In this document: positions 35,295 through 47,535 of the stretch, piece after piece | Layout: the number at the start of each line of letters is the position of its first letter | How positions within the stretch are numbered: the first letter of the stretch is position 1 | Assembly: GCA_030063045.1 (NCBI GenBank) | Contig: JAQSEB010000110.1 | Span: 248,001-312,000 of the forward strand | Direction of reading: 5' to 3' | Length of the DNA stretch: 64,000 nt | Source: Pratylenchus scribneri | Lineage: Eukaryota > Nematoda > Chromadorea > Rhabditida > Pratylenchidae | The notes under the pieces: model-generated | The model's input: the letters and a program-made list of their open reading frames with translations, nothing else | Told to the model about the DNA's origin: nothing | Database searches by the model: none | Program-made: the position numbers and the translations under genes

Positions 35295-38200
35295 ATATTT
35301 TTCAAATAATTTTTCCAATTTTTAGGTTATTAAAATTTTTTATTTATTTCAGAGAATATTTTTGATTTTTAAAAGAAAATTTCTAGGACAAATAATTCTT
35401 AATTCATAGTTCTAAATATCCTCATTATAATAGGCTAAATCTATTTTTAAGATTTTAAGAAAATCTAATTTTAGTAAATATTTTTAACAAAATATTTTCA
35501 CAATATTAAAAGCATTTATCCAAGATTTATTCTTGAAAATTATTCCACTAATCTTTCTATTGTATATTTGCCAACCTTAAAATACTATAGCAGGATATAT
35601 GTTTATATCAAGATTTTGCGTAAAAGCATTTTATCAATTATTTTCTATGAAATTTTTCAAATAATTTTTCCAATTTTTAGGTTATTAAATTTTTTTTAAT
35701 TATTTCAAAGAATATTTTTTGTTTTTTTAAAAAAATTTCTAGGACAAATAATTCTTAATTCATAGTTCTAAATATCCTCATTATAATAGGCTAAATCTAT
35801 TTTTAAGATTTTAAGAAAATCTAATTTTAGTAAATATTTTTAACAAAATATTTTCACAATATTAAAAGCATTTACCCAAGATTTATTCTTGAAAATTATT
35901 CCACTAATCTTTCTATTGTATATTTGCCAACCTTAAAATACTATAGCAAGATATATGTTTATATCAAGATTTTGCGTAAAAGCATTTTATCAATTATTTT
36001 CTATGATATTTTTCAAATAATTTTTCCATTTTTTAGGTTATTAAAATTTTTTATTTATTTCAGAGAATATTTTTTGTTTTTTTAAAAAAATTTCTAGGAC
36101 AAATAATTCTTAATTCATAGTTCTAAATATCCTCATTATAATAGGCTAAATCTATTTTTAAGATTTTAAGAAAATCTAATTTTAGTAAATATTTTTAACA
36201 AAATATTTTCACAATATTAAAAGCATTTATCCAAGATTTATTCTTGAAAATTATTCCACTAATCTTTCTATTGTATATTTGCCAACCTTAAAATACTATA
36301 GCAGGATATATGTTTATATCAAGATTTTGCGTAAAAGCATTTTATCAATTATTTTCTATGAAATTTTTCAAATAATTTTTCCAATTTTTAGGTTATTAAA
36401 TTTTTTTTAATTATTTCAAAGAATATTTTTTGTTTTTTTAAAAAAATTTCTAGGACAAATAATTCTTAATTCATAGTTCTAAATATCCTCATTATAATAG
36501 GCTAAATCTATTTTTAAGATTTTAAGAAAATCTAATTTTAGTAAATATTTTTAACAAAATATTTTCACAATATTAAAAGCATTTACCCAAGATTTATTCT
36601 TGAAAATTATTCCACTAATCTTTCTATTGTATATTTGCCAACCTTAAAATACTATAGCAAGATATATGTTTATATCAAGATTTTGTGTAAAAGCATTTTA
36701 TCAATTATTTTCTATGAAATTTTTCAAATAATTTTTCCAATTTTTAGGTTATTAAATTTTTTTTAATTATTTCAAAGAATATTTTTTGTTTTTTTAAAAA
36801 AATTTCTAGGACAAATAATTCTTAATTCATAGTTCTAAATATCCTCATTATAATAGGCTAAATCTATTTTTAAGATTTTAAGAAAATCTAATTTTAGTAA
36901 ATATTTTTAACAAAATATTTTCACAATATTAAAAGCATTTACCCAAGATTTATTCTTGAAAATTATTCCACTAATCTTTCTATTGTATATTTGCCAACCT
37001 TAAAATACTATAGCAAGATATATGTTTATATCAAGATTTTGCGTAAAAGCATTTTATCAATTATTTTCTATGATATTTTTCAAATAATTTTTCCATTTTT
37101 TAGGTTATTAAAATTTTTTATTTATTTCAGAGAATATTTTTTGTTTTTTTAAAAAAATTTCTAGGACAAATAATTCTTAATTCATAGTTCTAAATATCCT
37201 CATTATAATAGGCTAAATCTATTTTTAAGATTTTAAGAAAATCTAATTTTAGTAAATATTTTTAACAAAATATTTTCACAATATTAAAAGCATTTATCCA
37301 AGATTTATTCTTGAAAATTATTCCACTAATCTTTCTATTGTATATTTGCCAACCTTAAAATACTATAGCAGGATATATGTTTATATCAAGATTTTGCGTA
37401 AAAGCATTTTATCAATTATTTTCTATGAAATTTTTCAAATAATTTTTCCAATTTTTAGGTTATTAAATTTTTTTTAATTATTTCAAAGAATATTTTTTGT
37501 TTTTTTAAAAAAATTTCTAGGACAAATAATTCTTAATTCATAGTTCTAAATATCCTCATTATAATAGGCTAAATCTATTTTTAAGATTTTAAGAAAATCT
37601 AATTTTAGTAAATATTTTTAACAAAATATTTTCACAATATTAAAAGCATTTACCCAAGATTTATTCTTGAAAATTATTCCACTAATCTTTCTATTGTATA
37701 TTTGCCAACCTTAAAATACTATAGCAAGATATATGTTTATATCAAGATTTTGTGTAAAAGCATTTTATCAATTATTTTCTATGATATTTTTCAAATAATT
37801 TTTCCATTTTTTAGGTTATTAAAATTTTTTATTTATTTCAGAGAATATTTTTTGTTTTTTTAAAAAAATTCCTAGGACAAATAATTCTTAATTCATAGTT
37901 CTAAATATCCTCATTATAATAGGCTAAATCTATTTTTAAGATTTTAAGAAAATCTAATTTTAGTAAATATTTTTAACAAAATATTTTCACAATATTAAAA
38001 GCATTTATCCAAGATTTATTCTTGAAAATTATTCCACTAATCTTTCTATTGTATATTTGCCAACCTTAAAATACTATAGCAGGATATATGTTTATATCAA
38101 GATTTTGCGTAAAAGCATTTTATCAATTATTTTCTATGATATTTTTCAAATAATTTTTCCATTTTTTAGGTTATTAAAATTTTTTATTTATTTCAGAGAA

Positions 38201-41200
38201 TATTTTTTGTTTTTTTAAAAAATTTCTAGGACAAATAATTCTTAATTCATAGTTCTAAATATCCTCATTATAATAGGCTAAATCTATTTTTAAGATTTTA
38301 AGAAAATCTAATTTTAGTAAATATTTTTAACAAAATATTTTCACAATATTAAAAGCATTTATCCAAGATTTATTCTTGAAAATTATTCCACCAATCTTTC
38401 TATTGTATATTTGCCAACCTTAAAATACTATAGCAGGATATATGTTTATATCAAGATTTTGCGTAAAAGCATTTTATCAATTATTTTCTATGATATTTTT
38501 CAAATAATTTTTCCATTTTTTAGGTTATTAAAATTTTTTATTTATTTCAGAGAATATTTTTTGTTTTTTTAAAAAATTTCTAGGACAAATAATTCTTAAT
38601 TCATAGTTCTAAATATCCTCATTATAATAGGCTAAATCTATTTTTAAGATTTTGAGAAAATCTAATTTTAGTAAATATTTTTAACAAAATATTTTCACAA
38701 TATTAAAAGCATTTATCCAAGATTTATTCTTGAAAATTATTCCACCAATCTTTCTATTGTATATTTGCCAACCTTAAAATACTATAGCAGGATATATGTT
38801 TATATCAAGATTTTGCGTAAAAGCATTTTATCAATTATTTTCTATGATATTTTTCAAATAATTTTTCCATTTTTTAGGTTATTAAAATTTTTTATTTATT
38901 TCAGAGAATATTTTTTGTTTTTTTAAAAAATTTCTAGGACAAATAATTCTTAATTCATAGTTCTAAATATCCTCATTATAATAGGCTAAATCTATTTTTA
39001 AGATTTTAAGAAAATCTAATTTTAGTAAATATTTTTAACAAAATATTTTCACAATATTAAAAGCATTTATCCAAGATTTATTCTTGAAAATTATTCCACT
39101 AATCTTTCTATTGTATATTTGCCAACCTTAAAATACTATAGCAGGATATATGTTTATATCAAGATTTTGCGTAAAAGCATTTTATCAATTATTTTCTATG
39201 ATATTTTTCAAATAATTTTTCCAATTTTTAGGTTATTAAAAATTTTTTAATTATTTCAGAGAATATTTTTGATTTTTAAAAGAAATATCAAGGAAAAATA
39301 ATTCTTAATTCATAGTTCTAAATATCCTCATTATAATAGGCTAAATCTATTTTTAAGATTTTAAGAAAATCTAATTTTAGTAAATATTTTTAACAAAATA
39401 TTTTCACAATATTAAAAGCATTTATCCAAGAATTATTCTTGAAAATTATTCCACTAATCTTTCTATTGTATATTTGCCAACCTTAAAATACTATAGCAGG
39501 ATATATGTTTATATCAAGATTTTGCGTAAAAGCATTTTATCAATTATTTTCTATGATATTTTTCAAATAATTTTTCCAATTTCTAGGTTATTAAATTTTT
39601 TTTAATTATTTCAAAGAATATTTTTTGTTTTTTTAAAAAAATTTCTAGGACAAATAATTCTTAATTCATAGTTCTAAATATCCTCATTATAATAGGCTAA
39701 ATCTATTTTTAAGATTTTAAGAAAATCTAATTTTAGTAAATATTTTTAACAAAATATTTTCACAATATTAAAAGCATTTATCCAAGAATTATTCTTGAAA
39801 ATTATTCCACTAATCTTTCTATTGTATATTTGCCAACCTTAAAATACTATAGCAGGATATATGTTTATATCAAGATTTTGCGTAAAAGCATTTTATCAAT
39901 TATTTTCTATGATATTTTTCAAATAATTTTTCCAATTTTTAGGTTATTAAATTTTTTTTAATTATTTCAAAGAATATTTTTTGTTTTTTTAAAAAAATTT
40001 CTAGGACAAATAATTCTTAATTCATAGTTCTAAATATCCTCATTATAATAGGCTAAATCTATTTTTAAGATTTTAAGAAAATCTAATTTTAGTAAATATT
40101 TTTAACAAAATATTTTCACAATATTAAAAGCATTTATCCAAGAATTATTCTTGAAAATTATTCCACTAATCTTTCTATTGTATATTTGCCAATCTTAAAA
40201 TACTATAGCAGGATATATGTTTATATCAAGATTTTGCGTAAAAGCATTTTATCAATTATTTTCTATGATATTTTTCAAATAATTTTTCCAATTTTTAGGT
40301 TATTAAAATTTTTTATTTATTTCAGAGAATATTTTTTGTTTTTTTAAAAAATTTCTAGGACAAATAATTCTTAATTCATAGTTCTAAATATCCTCATTAT
40401 AATAGGCTAAATCTATTTTTAAGATTTTAAGAAAATCTAATTTTAGTAAATATTTTTAACAAAATATTTTCACAATATTAAAAGCATTTATCCAAGATTT
40501 ATTCTTGAAAATTATTCCACCAATCTTTCTATTGTATATTTGCCAACCTTAAAATACTATAGCAGGATATATGTTTATATCAAGATTTTGCGTAAAAGCA
40601 TTTTATCAATTATTTTCTATGATATTTTTCAAATAATTTTTCCATTTTTTAGGTTATTAAAATTTTTTATTTATTTCAGAGAATATTTTTTGTTTTTTTA
40701 AAAAATTTCTAGGACAAATAATTCTTAATTCATAGTTCTAAATATCCTCATTATAATAGGCTAAATCAATTTTTAAGATTTTAAGAAAATCTAATTTTAG
40801 TAAATATTTTTAACAAAATATTTTCACAATATTAAAAGCATTTATCCAAGATTTATTCTTGAAAATTATTCCACCAATCTTTCTATTGTATATTTGCCAA
40901 CCTTAAAATACTATAGCAGGATATATGTTTATATCAAGATTTTGCGTAAAAGCATTTTATCAATTATTTTCTATGATATTTTTCAAATAATTTTTCCATT
41001 TTTTAGGTTATTAAAATTTTTTATTTATTTCAGAGAATATTTTTTGTTTTTTTAAAAAATTTCTAGGACAAATAATTCTTTATTCATAGTTCTAAATATC
41101 CTCATTATAATAGGCTAAATCTATTTTTAAGATTTTAAGAAAATCTAATTTTAGTAAATATTTTTAACAAAATATTTTCACAATATTAAAAGCATTTATC

Positions 41201-41633
41201 CAAGATTTATTCTTGAAAATTATTCCACCAATCTTTCTATTGTATATTTGCCAACCTTAAAATACTATAGCAGGATATATGTTTATATCAAGATTTTGCG
41301 TAAAAGCATTTTATCAATTATTTTCTATGATATTTTTCAAATAATTTTTCCATTTTTTAGGTTATTAAAATTTTTTATTTATTTCAGAGAATATTTTTTG
41401 TTTTTTTAAAAAATTTCTAGGACAAATAATTCTTAATTCATAGTTCTAAATATCCTCATTATAATAGGCTAAATCTATTTTTAAGATTTTGAGAAAATCT
41501 AATTTTAGTAAATATTTTTAACAAAATATTTTCACAATATTAAAAGCATTTATCCAAGATTTATTCTTGAAAATTATTCCACCAATCTTTCTATTGTATA
41601 TTTGCCAACCTTAAAATACTATAGCAGGATATA
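35295..41633. repeat. Satellite array, block 3 (about 18 copies)
   Basis: Same monomer family. A change tatagcaagatatatg marks monomers near 35945, 36655, 37012 and 37727, again at multiples of the unit, and a ctatgaaattttt variant recurs alongside, showing local block duplication. The array stops mid-monomer at 41633 (after caggatata). Confidence 0.95.
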
Positions 41634-43860
41634 AGTAGTCGTTTAGGAGGTGAGCGTAAGAAAGGAGCCAAAACATCTAATGTCTAATATAATAAAAAAT
41701 CTAGGAAATAGCCTTTATCTTCTAAAATCTCTAGGAAATCCTCCCCAAATATTAAAGATGGCTGAAGCCAACATCTAAGTTCTTATTTTCTTTTCTAAAT
41801 TCCTTAAATGGAATTAATAATTTTTAATTTCCAAAAAATTTGATTTGTCCTTTTTTCAGTGAATGCCCAAAGGCTATTCTTCCTCCCTTCCTCCTCCCTT
41901 CTTCCTCCCCCATCCAATACCCATCCATCCATCCCATCCCCAAAAACAATTCCCACTCCAATCGATTATTACACAATATTCTCTCCCTATTCATTTCTTC
42001 TCTTCCCCAATTCCTTTTCTCTAAAACATTATTACGTCATCGGTTCTATTCTTCTCCCATTCTCTCCGTCAAAACAAAATGGAAAAACGGGCCAAGGACT
42101 ATCTCAAATTTATTTCATTCATAATAATTCCCCCTACCCAAAATAATAAATCCCTTCGCTCTCCCCAAATTTCAAAAAATATATTTTTTTCAAATAAAAC
42201 GTAAAATAATAAGTTCAAAAATAAAAAATTAATTTCCCCCAGTGAATACATCGTGTCCATCCAATGTCCATCGACACCCCTCTCATCCGTCCTACCCATT
42301 TATTCCTAAAACTCCCCCATCCAATACTAACGGCCATCGGCACGCATCCCAATCCCCCAGACCTCACTTCTCTTCATCGATCCACTCTCTCCCCAACCCA
42401 TCTACATCCAATTTCCATTCCCAAAAGTCGTCGGCTGTCTCCCCATCCACTCAACCACACCCACCTACCTTCCATCATTGATAGCTCGATTTCTCTTTGA
42501 CTAACCACTCTCCTCCCAATCCATATTCATTGACTCAATCCAATCCTTCTGTATTCTCTATTCACTGCCTCCCACCAACCCATCTCCATCCATTTTTCAA
42601 TGCCAATATATGTAGACCGCCTCCCCATCCCATTGACTACGACCAGCCGCCCGCCTCCCCTTCCCATCATCCCCTCTCCCCGACCCTCTGGCCCATCCAT
42701 CTCTATCCATTACCAAACAAACATCGACCGCCTCCCCATCCACTCTGTCCTCTAATCCGTCTATACCCAATCCATCCCCAGCCTCCCCTACCGTCATCGA
42801 TCCCTCGCTTCAACTTAGACTATTCACCAACCTCCCCATCTCGCCATCGACTCTCTCAACTGACCCGCACAGCTGGCCATACTAGCCAATGAACACCCTC
42901 TCCCTTTAAGCCCCGCCTTTCTTTGAAAATTTGTTCTCTCTTCCCCTTTACCCTTCCCCTGTCCCTCCATTCCCAATCGATGACTGACCGCCTTTAGAGG
43001 GACTCTCCATAAAATTTACTCAAAATGGGGACCGTCTCATAAATATAAAGGAGAATGATTTTTACTTTCATAATTATTAAAAAAAATACTTTATGGCTTG
43101 CAAATTTTATTTGAAGAGAAAAGAATCTACCCTACACAATTTTCACTCAAAAAGGGAAAAGAAGGCTTAAAGGAATCGTCATTAAATTATTAAAAAAATA
43201 AGTTGAACATTATGATTAAATATGGAAATATGAAAAATTGAAATAGGGGAATAAAAAATATCAATTTAGAAATTCATCAAATGTTAATGCAATTCAAACT
43301 ATGAAAAGAGGCATCGATGGAGATGGTGAACCAGGCTGTTCTTATCGTAAATAGACAAAAGAAAAATGATATGAAATACATAAAGAATTTGTATACTATT
43401 TAATAATGGATTTTCATTATGTTTTTTATATTTTATTAATAACATTTTTCATTATGAATATGATATATGATTTTGTTAATTATTTTTAAATCTTATGATT
43501 TATTTGTTTAATTTTTAAATACGATTAGGTTAATGTGATGTAAAAAAAGAAGCGAGGTACAAAAATGAGAAAGGAAAGGAGTGTGAGAAGGGACAAAAAC
43601 AATATACCAACAACATCGGTGGCCCGGGCTCCTCAGTGAAAATGGATGAAAATGATTTTGAAAAAATCCCTTTATGGGAATAAGAATTATTAAATTGTAT
43701 TTAATCATATTTTAATCAATATTCGATTTTTATATTATTTGTCAATTATTCATTTAATATTTTATATTCTTTATAAGAATAAAAACATTTTTATTTTTTT
43801 CTTTATGAGAAGCAAATCAGAATGAATTTAGCCTACCCAATTTCGTCTCTCGAATAGTCA
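41634..43860. other. Non-coding left arm with a polypyrimidine tract
   Basis: No gene is supported. From about 41870 to 42990 the plus strand is almost purely C and T, with short G-poor motifs such as gaccgcctccccatcc recurring near 42432, 42611 and 42724. The open frames it yields are Pro/Ser/His low-complexity artefacts. The remainder to 43860 is AT-rich. This may be the left arm of element A. I could not find a terminal inverted repeat. Confidence 0.5.
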
Positions 43861-43864
43861 GGAC

Positions 43865-43871
43865 TATATAA
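43865..43871 (+). promoter_or_regulatory. TATA box, element A first gene
   Basis: The sequence actatataagta lies 44 bases before ATG 43909. The same tata(t/a)aag box recurs before two other A genes at nearly the same distance. Confidence 0.6.
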
Positions 43872-43908
43872 GTAAACCGAATACCGTCATTTTTTCAAAC
43901 TAAAAAAA

Positions 43909-44679
43909 ATGTCAGAATTTAAACTCGAAATTCTTCCTTCTGAATTGAAAGTCTCCAGTCCCAGACTGGACTCCCCTTCCTCATTCCCCTTTGAACATAA
44001 ACCTAAATCGAAAATATTTTATATTGACTTTTTGCTGATAAAGGAGGGAATATCATTGTACTGTAATAGATTGAGGGGAACTCATTTTATCCAATTCGTC
44101 CGTACCCATAATCTTCCTCCAAAATGCATCTTTCGTCTGGCCAATGGGGATCAAGATTATACGATAACCTTAAACTCGGAAACTCCAACACGGTACTTTT
44201 TAAAGCTGAAGAGGGATGCCAAAGGAATAATCCAAAAGATTGAACATGGAAAGCTGCTCCCCATCAAGGAACGAAAATCGACAACGGATAAGAAGAACCA
44301 GAAACTATATACAATGATCAAGACGGTACTGGCTTTTCTGGACCTAATCGTAGATGACAAACAGGCCGTTGAACATTTTAAGGATAATTTCAAGAATCAA
44401 GGCGGACCCGAATTTGAAGAATTTTTGGATCTACTTTCTATGGGTACGTCATTTGTCAGCCAAGAACAAAGGGAACTTTACGAAAGAAACCAGGAGACAC
44501 TTCAACAGCGGGGAGCACCGAACGAATCCATCAGGTCCCTTTTGGAAACGATTTCAGCTGTTGCCACTTTCGTCGAATTTTTAATTCCACCTCCGGAAAA
44601 CTCGAAAAAAGAACTAAAGGTTGAAACTCCACTACTGGACGACCTGATGAATGAGACAAAGATCGAAATGACAGAATAG
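43909..44679 (+). CDS. Unrecognised 256-residue protein, first gene of element A
   Basis: ATG 43909 follows a TATA box and A-rich leader. The product is mixed alpha/beta-looking, with a basic middle (about residues 105-135) and an acidic, Glu-rich C-terminal third predicted to be helical. I recognise no motif. It occupies the place that in element B holds the PAZ-like gene, but I see no PAZ landmarks here. It could be an element-specific accessory or early gene. Confidence 0.6.
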   Translation: MSEFKLEILPSELKVSSPRLDSPSSFPFEHKPKSKIFYIDFLLIKEGISLYCNRLRGTHFIQFVRTHNLPPKCIFRLANGDQDYTITLNSETPTRYFLKLKRDAKGIIQKIEHGKLLPIKERKSTTDKKNQKLYTMIKTVLAFLDLIVDDKQAVEHFKDNFKNQGGPEFEEFLDLLSMGTSFVSQEQRELYERNQETLQQRGAPNESIRSLLETISAVATFVEFLIPPPENSKKELKVETPLLDDLMNETKIEMTE

Positions 44680-44828
44680 CGAGGTAAAGCCGAACTATCC
44701 GTCGGAATCAGAGATTCCGAGGGTTCAGACGCAAACCAGAGAATTCGGCGGTGAGATTTCTCTGGGAGCCATTAGAGAGTTGAAGGGATATTTAAATGAT
44801 CGATGATTGATATTTCTTTTTATTCATA

Positions 44829-45482
44829 ATGAAAATTTCCACGTTCTCAGATAAAGATTTAAAATTTAAATCTCCATTTGGTATGATAATTTCGGGACCG
44901 AGTTCTTCGGGAAAAAGTACCCTTCTCTTGAAATTTATTGCCGAAGTCGATTCCCTAATTACTCCCCCACCAAAATCCATTCTATATTGCTTTGGGGAAA
45001 TGAGCAATATTGTGCCGGAGTTACAAAAAATTGGCATTCCTGTCTATAGTGGGGTACCGCCAGAAGAATTGATTAAACGACAAGAGAAACCACTCCTTCT
45101 AATCCTGGATGATTTATTATTGAGTATATCAGAGGATTATTTGTCGAAACTCTTTACAGCCAAGAGCCATCATCAGAATTTTTCCGTCGTCTTTGTAACC
45201 CAAAATTTATTCGAGAAAAAGATAAAAGTTGCCCGCCAGAATGCTCAATACCTAATCCTGATGAGATCCCCAAATTCTGCACTGTCTATAAGGAACATTG
45301 GTGTTCAATTATTCCCACGTCAACTGGATTTCTTCTTGGACGCCTACAAACAAGCAACCAATGAACCCTATGGATATTTGGTCATCGATATGCATGCTGC
45401 TTCGGATCCCCTTCTCCGACTACGAACAAATCTATTTAAAGATGATGAACTGCCATCGATCTTCATACCCAAAAATGTCTAA
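44829..45482 (+). CDS. FtsK/HerA-type (A32-like) genome-packaging ATPase, element A
   Basis: 217 residues. Walker A GPSSSGKS is at residues 23-30, Walker B LLLILDD ends at Asp94-Asp95, and a polar sensor strand (VVFVTQN) follows. This is the compact core typical of packaging ATPases of Polintons, adintovirus-like elements and large DNA viruses, which pump DNA into capsids using ATP. The stop codon overlaps the next start by 8 nt (ATGTCTAA). The frame is complete. Confidence 0.85.
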   Translation: MKISTFSDKDLKFKSPFGMIISGPSSSGKSTLLLKFIAEVDSLITPPPKSILYCFGEMSNIVPELQKIGIPVYSGVPPEELIKRQEKPLLLILDDLLLSISEDYLSKLFTAKSHHQNFSVVFVTQNLFEKKIKVARQNAQYLILMRSPNSALSIRNIGVQLFPRQLDFFLDAYKQATNEPYGYLVIDMHAASDPLLRLRTNLFKDDELPSIFIPKNV

Positions 45483-45837
45483 AATCCCCGAATTTATTAT
45501 TGAGAATAAAAACTTTTTAAATTTATTAGCCAAAACAAGATCGGAAAGGAAACTACGTAAACTATTAAAAAATGCATCCTCCCAACATTTGCTCGCATTG
45601 GTTGAATTTTGTTTGAACATTTTGACTAATCGGTTTTCACTGACTACCCGACAAAAGAAACGAATGTCACCGTATGCAGATTATATCCGTAAAATGAGCA
45701 GATTGAAAACGGAAAATGGGGCAAGAAAATTTATTGTACAAAAAGGTACCGGTGCAGGAACTGGCTTTTTTACGGCATTGCTTACTCCCCTGCTGATTGA
45801 AATTGCCAAAGCGTCTATAAAAAGGAATGATGATTGA
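45475..45837 (+). CDS. Small basic virion-associated-like protein, element A
   Basis: 120 residues from ATG 45475, overlapping the ATPase stop by 8 nt. A hydrophobic LLALVE helix sits between Lys/Arg-rich segments, followed by a basic R-K stretch and a Gly-rich GTGAGTG turn before a hydrophobic C-terminus. Element B has a clear counterpart in the same place with the same overlap (55256-55633). Such short basic proteins next to the ATPase recur in this element family. A core or DNA-condensing role is inferred, not shown. I chose 45475 rather than the longer upstream frame because that frame is a shadow of the ATPase gene. Confidence 0.7.
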   Translation: MSKIPEFIIENKNFLNLLAKTRSERKLRKLLKNASSQHLLALVEFCLNILTNRFSLTTRQKKRMSPYADYIRKMSRLKTENGARKFIVQKGTGAGTGFFTALLTPLLIEIAKASIKRNDD

Positions 45838-45870
45838 AGATCTTTTTCATATACTATTTGTATTTACAAG

Positions 45871-47337
45871 ATGGCGAATAAATTGATTATTATTCCGGAA
45901 CAAATTTATCGTGGTCTTACGTCTGTCCGTGATACTGGTGACGATAGTTTAGACTTTACACGAAGACAAATTGAAAAGATTAAGAATGAGAAAATCGATC
46001 CGTCCAGAAAAAATGTAAAATATAACCAGGAATTAAGAAGATATCTATCAATTAAAAATGAAAAGGAGAATAAGCCAATCAGAGTAGAAGTGACCAAAGG
46101 AGCCAAAATGGTGGTGAAAAAAGGGGATGAGGAAGAAGAGGAAATTATTCCACCAGAAGAGCCAGGCAGTACCGTACCCCCAAAGAAAACCAGATCCGAA
46201 ATATCCTCAAATCAAAGTAGACCTAATCCATCCAGAGCCCGAATAAAAAGGATTAGTCTACAAAAAAGGATCGAGTCGATTAGGGCCAAGAGTCCGCCTA
46301 AAACTACCGAGCCAATTGAGCCATCTGCAGTTCCTCCAAATCCAGATGAAGTTTTTGTACCTGGAAAAGATGAAGAACCGACTACTTCTAAAGAATCCCT
46401 TCCTGTTGCCACCCAAGAAAAGCAAATTGGTCAATTCCCTCCAAAACTATGGACTGGCCCAATTCGAGCAAAAGGAGGAAATCGTCGAATACCGAAGAAA
46501 CCATATCCAAAGAAAAAACCAAGACCAGAAGCAATTGAAGAGGAGGAGGAACCCCAATCCCGTCCCATAATAGAAGAGATTATCGAACCGAACCCTCCCC
46601 CTCCCCCACTGAAAATACCGGCTCCCCCTCCCAGATTGGCAATTGGTCTCCAAAACGAAAATTCAGCTCGGAAAGACCAGCCAATGGAGTTGGATTATCC
46701 ACTAGTCGATCGACCAAATTATCGTAAGAAAGGATATGATCCAAATCTGATGGAATTTTTGACACCCGGGGTGAGATATGAAAAATTGAAAAGAAAGGCA
46801 ACAGATTTTGATGAACAACCGGGAAGCAAGAAGGGTAGATTCCATGATCCAATATTGGCTCTGCCTGCCCCACCCCCACTCACAAGGAGAGGACCAAAGA
46901 GAAAGATACTGGATATGCCCGAATCGAACAAGAAGGCAAAACTTGCCCTACCATCCAATGCCAAAAAGGCGATCAAAGGCAAAAGGCGATCCCGATTTGC
47001 TACTGGTAAACGCAAATCGGAAAGTAAAGGGATCAAAGGAAAAACAGCATTAAAGGCAATAGAAGACAAACCTGGATTAAAGGCCATAGAAGGCAAACCC
47101 CTAGTGAAGGCGATCGAAGGCAAAGCTCCATTATTAGCGATAATGCCACCGCCTCCAAAAGGTAAAAAGAGAAAGAATACAGAAGAGATAGATGATCAGA
47201 AAACAGTGAAAAAAATAAGATGGGCGGAGAGAAAGCCAGCCAGAATCGATACATTGAATTGGGCACAAAGAAAATCTACAAAATTCGATACAAAGAAATG
47301 GGCCATTCGAAAACCCACACTTAGAGAATTGTTGTAA
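45871..47337 (+). CDS. Long Pro/Lys-rich basic protein, element A
   Basis: 488 residues. The first 80 match the start of element B's 55620 protein (NVKYNQELRRYL-like block against NVLFNQRLRSYL). The rest is low-complexity: Pro-rich between about 215 and 265, then very basic. Near residues 386-430 there are four KAIEGK-like repeats, and near 450-487 three WAxRKP/S-like repeats. This looks like a disordered DNA- or capsid-binding protein analogous to adenoviral core proteins. That function is inferred from composition and position. Confidence 0.65.
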   Translation: MANKLIIIPEQIYRGLTSVRDTGDDSLDFTRRQIEKIKNEKIDPSRKNVKYNQELRRYLSIKNEKENKPIRVEVTKGAKMVVKKGDEEEEEIIPPEEPGSTVPPKKTRSEISSNQSRPNPSRARIKRISLQKRIESIRAKSPPKTTEPIEPSAVPPNPDEVFVPGKDEEPTTSKESLPVATQEKQIGQFPPKLWTGPIRAKGGNRRIPKKPYPKKKPRPEAIEEEEEPQSRPIIEEIIEPNPPPPPLKIPAPPPRLAIGLQNENSARKDQPMELDYPLVDRPNYRKKGYDPNLMEFLTPGVRYEKLKRKATDFDEQPGSKKGRFHDPILALPAPPPLTRRGPKRKILDMPESNKKAKLALPSNAKKAIKGKRRSRFATGKRKSESKGIKGKTALKAIEDKPGLKAIEGKPLVKAIEGKAPLLAIMPPPPKGKKRKNTEEIDDQKTVKKIRWAERKPARIDTLNWAQRKSTKFDTKKWAIRKPTLRELL

Positions 47338-47382
47338 ATGTTTATTTAAACTCGATAAAATCTTATCATAATCTATTCTAAT

Positions 47383-47535
47383 ATGGAAGAAAAATTAGGT
47401 GAAATCTATAATGATCCAACAAATCCGGCTGGATTTGCCGGTGTCCAACCCTTACTAGAGGCGGCCAAGAAAAAGGATGAAAAAATTAATAAAAAAGACG
47501 TAGACCATTTTTTACAAGGCCACCGTACCTATTAG
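47383..47535 (+). pseudogene. Integrase N-terminal remnant, element A
   Basis: ATG 47383 gives 50 residues matching the start of element B's integrase (NDPTNPAGFAG against ADPNNPGGFSG; FLQGHRTY against FLEGNRTY), then hits TAG at 47533-47535. The catalytic D-D-E core and chromodomain-like tail are gone. The next bases already belong to the tail of the minor-virion gene, so this is an internal deletion, not a point mutation. Confidence 0.8.

Noticed and set aside
6573..41633. CRISPR-like regular repetition
   Set aside because: Repeat and spacer are not distinct; the whole 354-bp unit repeats in a eukaryotic satellite.
42242..42892. Pro/Ser/His-rich ORFs in the polypyrimidine tract
   Set aside because: Several frames are open at once because the sequence is almost only C and T; they are composition artefacts.
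45298..45474. Longer upstream start for the small basic protein of element A
   Set aside because: This part is the out-of-frame shadow of the ATPase gene; element B's counterpart starts at the equivalent of ATG 45475.
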